The position numbers were made by a program, and so were the translations under genes. Of a stretch of DNA of 10,346 nucleotides, positions 7,155-10,346 are shown piece by piece. Source of the stretch: Rhodopirellula sp. (GTDB lineage: Bacteria > Planctomycetota > Planctomycetia > Pirellulales > Pirellulaceae); NCBI GenBank assembly GCA_003513555.1, contig DOPG01000417.1:23898-34243 (forward strand), read 5' to 3'. The notes under the pieces are model-generated. The model saw only the letters and a list, made by a program, of their open reading frames with translations, did no database searches and had not been told where the DNA came from. Position 1 is the stretch's first letter, and every line of letters starts with the position of its first letter.

Positions 7155-8008
7155 GACGTCAATCCTGTCCCAAGTACACGGAGGACGACGAGCACTACGA
7201 CAGCTATTGCGACCATCAGCAGTGAGACGGCAACGGCGGCATTGAGCTGACCGATCGAGAGTTCCAGGAAGACGGTTGTTGAAAGGACTTCCGTTCGCAT
7301 TCGGGTTGCTCCAGCGAATACCAGAATTGGACCAAATTCTCCCAAAGCTCGTGCCCACGCGATTGTGGTTGCTGCGATCATACCACGCCACGATTGGGGC
7401 AAAGCAATTTGCAGAAATGCCTGTCCTCGAGTACAGCCCAGTGTTCGGGCAACGTCCTCTGCGCGAGGGTTGATCTGGTCAAACGTGACTCGCATGGTTC
7501 GGACAGCGAATGCACAGGAAACACTAAATTGTGCAAGGATCACCGCTGGCCATCGGTAGGTGACAGGAAACCCAATGTCGTCACGAAGCCACGCCTCCAG
7601 TTCCCAGTTGCCAAAGGGAAGGTGGAAGAGGATAAGGAGACTAAGCCCCAGCACCAATGGAGGCAACACAATGGGAATATCTACGATTGTGTCAATCAGC
7701 AGACGTCCGGGAAATCGATATCGCGAGAGCAGGTATCCAAGTGGTGTGGCAACCCAAATGGACAGCAACGCCGCGATTGTGCAGGAGAGGATTGTCAGGC
7801 GAAATGCAGACTGTATCTCCGGTTTCATCACGGCAGCCCTGAAATCCTCAAACGAGGTGAACATCAGGTCGGCAGCGATTAGCAAGACGATAAGCAGAAT
7901 GAAGCAAGATGAAATGCCGCTCATGACTAGAAAAAAGGGCAGGTCAGAGCCTCGTCTTCTAAACTTGCTTTTTGTTCCAGCTTTTCGGTGGGTGGTCAGG
8001 TCAGTCAT
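7151..8008 (-). CDS. ABC transporter permease, ModB-like
   Basis: This 285-residue inner-membrane protein has about six hydrophobic segments, near residues 27-46, 68-95, 105-130, 155-172, 209-235 and 257-278. The cytoplasmic EAA loop that docks on the ATPase is at 184-204: Glu184, Gly191 and the final LP at 203-204. It is followed by WARALGEFGPILVFAG (218-233), the hallmark of molybdate/tungstate/sulfate permeases of the ModB/CysT type. The ATG at 8008 overlaps the binding-protein stop by eight bases (8001-8008). An in-frame TTG at 8032 would lengthen the overlap and is less likely. Both neighbours overlap it, so binding protein, permease and ATPase form one tightly coupled operon in the order ModA-ModB-ModC. 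The substrate is probably an oxyanion by family, but the unusual binding protein leaves this open. Confidence 0.93.
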   Translation of the reverse strand: MTDLTTHRKAGTKSKFRRRGSDLPFFLVMSGISSCFILLIVLLIAADLMFTSFEDFRAAVMKPEIQSAFRLTILSCTIAALLSIWVATPLGYLLSRYRFPGRLLIDTIVDIPIVLPPLVLGLSLLILFHLPFGNWELEAWLRDDIGFPVTYRWPAVILAQFSVSCAFAVRTMRVTFDQINPRAEDVARTLGCTRGQAFLQIALPQSWRGMIAATTIAWARALGEFGPILVFAGATRMRTEVLSTTVFLELSIGQLNAAVAVSLLMVAIAVVVLVVLRVLGTGLTS

Positions 8009-9512
8009 TTTCTGCGCTGGACTCCGTGTCAAGTTTCCAGCGAAAGCCCTCAGCCATGAAACTGTCCTGAGAATCGGTTGAGCAGATTTGCTGGAATAAC
8101 CGACTGGCAGTTAACGCGTTTGGTGAGTCGGGTGTGATTGCGTAGGGTTGTGTTGCGACGCTGCAGTCAAGTCCTTGAATGCGGACGGCATCCAGGAAAT
8201 CACCTGAACCTGCAGTATTGCTGAGATAAACAACAGCGGCATCGAGTGATCCTGCTTGCATTTGGTTCACAAGCATATCACCCGTTGGGGTTTGGACGGT
8301 GACGTTTTCCATCACTTCCTGTTGGACCCCACCTTCTCGAAAGGTGTTCTGTGTAACCCAGCCCATCGCGCATTGCTTTTCATGACCAATGCCCACTCGC
8401 AATCCATCCTTGGTCAGGTCTCGCAAACCAGCAATTTCATGCGGGTTGCCTTTCTTGACAATGATGACCAATTCATTCTGCGAGACATCGGTCGGTTCCG
8501 GAAATAGGTCGGGCACTTGTTCCATGAATTCTGTATCGCAGGCAAAGTAGGCATCGGGTACTTGGCCAGCTTTCATCTGAGCAACCAGAATGCCACATCC
8601 GTTGTACACAGTATTGACGCGAACTCCTTCCCGCTTTTCGAATTGTTTGACCGTCTCTTCAATGGCGGGGCGGAGCATCGAACCGGCAAATAGATTGAGC
8701 TCGGGAGTTTCTGACCAGACATCACCTGTCTCAACTTGAAAACCATGTTTTGCATAATTTGCCAGGCCGCGGTCTCGGGCTGTTACATAGCGGGCAAAGT
8801 GTAAGGCTGCACTGGGCTGCTTGGATTGCTGGGTCACTCCCAAAGCGACCTGAGACGTTCCTGCAGAAAATTCGGGTAACTTAACAAACTCCAAATCGGG
8901 ATAGGTGTGCAGCACGGCATCATATACGATCGCGGCATCTGCAGCCCCAACGAGTAGATCGTTCGCCGCTTCTGTCACGGTCGTGCGATAAGCGGTGGTA
9001 CTTTTGTCGATCGCATCCCACTGTCCTGATTCCTTCAACATTTGTCTGGTTACTTTACCGACCGCAGTGGCGTCCGGGTTAGCCTGAACCAGCTTGACAT
9101 CTTCCCTCAACAGATCCTCATATTTCTGAATCGATTTCGGATTACCCTTTCGTACAGCCACAACAACTTCCATTTTGGCGATGGGCAGTACTTCCGAAAT
9201 GAGATTCATCTCTTTTGCAGTATTGAGGTAACTATCGTCTGCAGGCAGATATAAATCCCCGGCGCCTGTTACCTCCAGTTGTGACAGCAGCGTTTGTGAA
9301 CCGCCGTACTGAAGATCGATTTCGCGGCCAAATTCTTCCTTGTAATCGGAAACGATTTTTTCCATCACGGCGCGGTTGCTGGCAGCGCAGAAAAACAACA
9401 GGGGCTCGGCAGATTCAGGCGTTTTTTTGCGTCGGGAGTCGCTTTGCAGCATCCAGATCATTGCGCCGAGTGCAACGATTGATCCCAGCATTACTACGAG
9501 CATTTTGTTCAT
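8001..9512 (-). CDS. Tandem two-domain ModA-like substrate-binding protein
   Basis: At 503 residues this protein is about twice the length of ordinary ModA (about 230 mature residues) and holds two copies of the fold. Domain 1 is about 38-260 and domain 2 about 272-492. Matching landmarks are CAAS/FAGS at the start, YGGSQTLLSQ against YNGCGILVAQ, GDLYLPADD against PDAYFACDT, VAVRKGNP against IIVKKGNP, and DAAIVYDAV against DAAVVYLSN. Compared from memory with E. coli ModA, the ligand residues Ser12, Ser39 and Tyr170 fall at Ser45, Ser72 and Tyr197 in domain 1, and at Ser278, Cys306 and Tyr429 in domain 2. Residues 4-22 are hydrophobic and followed by SRRKK with no good cleavage site, so the protein may stay membrane-anchored outside the cytoplasmic membrane. 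AGG six bases before the ATG supports the start at 9512. It heads the transporter operon. Molybdate, tungstate or another anion is possible. Confidence 0.93.
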   Translation of the reverse strand: MNKMLVVMLGSIVALGAMIWMLQSDSRRKKTPESAEPLLFFCAASNRAVMEKIVSDYKEEFGREIDLQYGGSQTLLSQLEVTGAGDLYLPADDSYLNTAKEMNLISEVLPIAKMEVVVAVRKGNPKSIQKYEDLLREDVKLVQANPDATAVGKVTRQMLKESGQWDAIDKSTTAYRTTVTEAANDLLVGAADAAIVYDAVLHTYPDLEFVKLPEFSAGTSQVALGVTQQSKQPSAALHFARYVTARDRGLANYAKHGFQVETGDVWSETPELNLFAGSMLRPAIEETVKQFEKREGVRVNTVYNGCGILVAQMKAGQVPDAYFACDTEFMEQVPDLFPEPTDVSQNELVIIVKKGNPHEIAGLRDLTKDGLRVGIGHEKQCAMGWVTQNTFREGGVQQEVMENVTVQTPTGDMLVNQMQAGSLDAAVVYLSNTAGSGDFLDAVRIQGLDCSVATQPYAITPDSPNALTASRLFQQICSTDSQDSFMAEGFRWKLDTESSAEND

Positions 9513-9571
9513 GTCTTACCTACGTTTCAGCGTCTGCATTAGAAGAAGCTCTGTGTCTTCCCGGGAAAAAT

Positions 9572-10346
9572 TCAGTTTCCTGTTGGAATCGTCAGCAATT
9601 CTGGTTTTTGATTGAGGCGATCACGATCCGATCGCACGGGCGGTGGGGCATTGCCCTTCCCAAACAATTTTGTATTCCAGTCAACCGACATCAGTAAATC
9701 AAAACCGGGGTTCTGCTCCTTAACTTGACACGAACAAGCTCCGCTCAAAAAAACTGTCAGGTCTTTGACCAGTGGGGTGGTCAGCACCGAAGCGGGGATG
9801 ACCTCCAGTGCACGACCACGTCCAAACACTGGAATGATCAAGTCTTCACCACGGCGAGTTGCTTCTGGCTGTAACTCGGAAAACAAGTTGATCAGAAAGC
9901 TTTCCTTCATATCTTCGCGGCTGATTTCTAATGTACTGAATTTTAGTAGAAGAGGAATTTCAGAATGCAGTTCTGATCCTGGTAGTCCGATTCCTTCGGG
10001 CAGTTCAAGATTAGTGGATAGCCATGAGAAACTGGAGGTCAAAGCAGCATCAGCTTTTGCATTGAGGTTCTGGCTTGCCGGTTGGGACCCTGTTTTCGTA
10101 TCTGCTCGGACTATGATCCAGACGACCGAGTGACCTGACAATAATCTTTTGCCTAGTTCACGCCTGACTGGCGAATCCAGGATTCCTACTTCGATTGCCT
10201 TTGAAAGTGGCCCATGCCAGCCATTAACAACTCGACCTATTCCAAGTTTCATGCGGACGACAAGGTAGGGTTCCGTGATCTGTTGACTGGAGGTTGTTCG
10301 GATTGAATTCCACAAATTAGCGTGTGCAGGTTTCGGTGAAGCAAGG
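9572..10346 (-). CDS. Uncharacterised planctomycete-type protein with CSC motif, 5' end beyond the window
   Basis: The frame stays open from its stop at 9572 to the right edge (257 residues visible), so the true start lies outside; a TTG at 10315 is in frame but is not a needed start. I cannot name a function. Visible features are LDSPVRRELGKRLLSGHSVV (about 10137-10178), a hydrophobic strand VVWIIV, then IPVFGRGRALEVI, and finally GACSCQVKEQNPGFDLLM with Cys-Ser-Cys at 9728-9736 and a following VDW. From memory, this arrangement (SPxR near a VW strand, FGRGRAL, CSCQVKEQNPG) recurs in unnamed planctomycete proteins of about this size; that is recall, not a search. The closely spaced cysteines could bind metal or be redox active. 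The stop is 59 bases upstream of the binding-protein ATG on the same strand, with no clear promoter or terminator between them, so co-transcription with the transporter is plausible. Confidence 0.75.
   Translation of the reverse strand, partial: LASPKPAHANLWNSIRTTSSQQITEPYLVVRMKLGIGRVVNGWHGPLSKAIEVGILDSPVRRELGKRLLSGHSVVWIIVRADTKTGSQPASQNLNAKADAALTSSFSWLSTNLELPEGIGLPGSELHSEIPLLLKFSTLEISREDMKESFLINLFSELQPEATRRGEDLIIPVFGRGRALEVIPASVLTTPLVKDLTVFLSGACSCQVKEQNPGFDLLMSVDWNTKLFGKGNAPPPVRSDRDRLNQKPELLTIPTGN

Noticed and set aside
7155..7391. In-frame extension of the ATPase gene 79 codons into the permease gene.
   Set aside because: The extra residues are an Arg/Cys-rich shadow of the permease frame; the ATPase fold starts at the ATG at 7154.
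7394..7882. Plus-strand frames of 120-170 codons opposite the permease gene.
   Set aside because: They run antisense to a conserved permease, have no domain-like content and no supporting start signals.

Overview
The window looks like chromosomal DNA from a planctomycete, plausibly of the Pirellulaceae type. The grounds are two secreted type I sulfatases, a signal-peptide DUF1080 (3-keto-disaccharide hydrolase family) protein, and a partial protein whose sequence style (FGRGRAL, then a CSCQVKEQNPG stretch) I recall from uncharacterised planctomycete proteins. This assignment is an inference from gene content; there is no rRNA or other marker. I see no tRNA, rRNA, insertion sequence, integrase, phage gene or CRISPR array.

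Layout, left to right. A MaoC-like hydratase gene (33-551, +) is followed by about 320 bases with no convincing gene. Then come a secreted sulfatase (874-2319, +) and a protein made of four CBS domains (2460-3395, +) with a plausible promoter of its own. A second secreted sulfatase (3448-5022, -) runs toward the CBS gene. It is divergent from a DUF1080 protein gene (5262-6455, +), with about 240 bases between the two starts. The DUF1080 protein ends in an Ala/Glu/Lys repeat tail. Its gene converges, across only 12 bases, on a minus-strand transport operon. In transcription order that operon is a tandem two-domain ModA-like substrate-binding protein (8001-9512), a ModB-like permease (7151-8008) and a short ModC-like ATPase (6468-7154). 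Both gene junctions overlap. Upstream on the same strand, 59 bases away, is the partial uncharacterised protein (9572-10346), which runs off the right edge.

How the genes may work together. The sulfatases and the DUF1080 protein fit removal of sulfate esters and cleavage of modified sugars from complex, probably sulfated, polysaccharide outside the cytoplasmic membrane. The right half encodes one ABC importer of the molybdate/tungstate/sulfate class. Its binding protein carries two complete ligand-binding domains in one chain, and the second has cysteines at or near predicted ligand positions. That transporter, with its unidentified neighbour, is the most unusual part of the window. Its substrate cannot be fixed from sequence alone.
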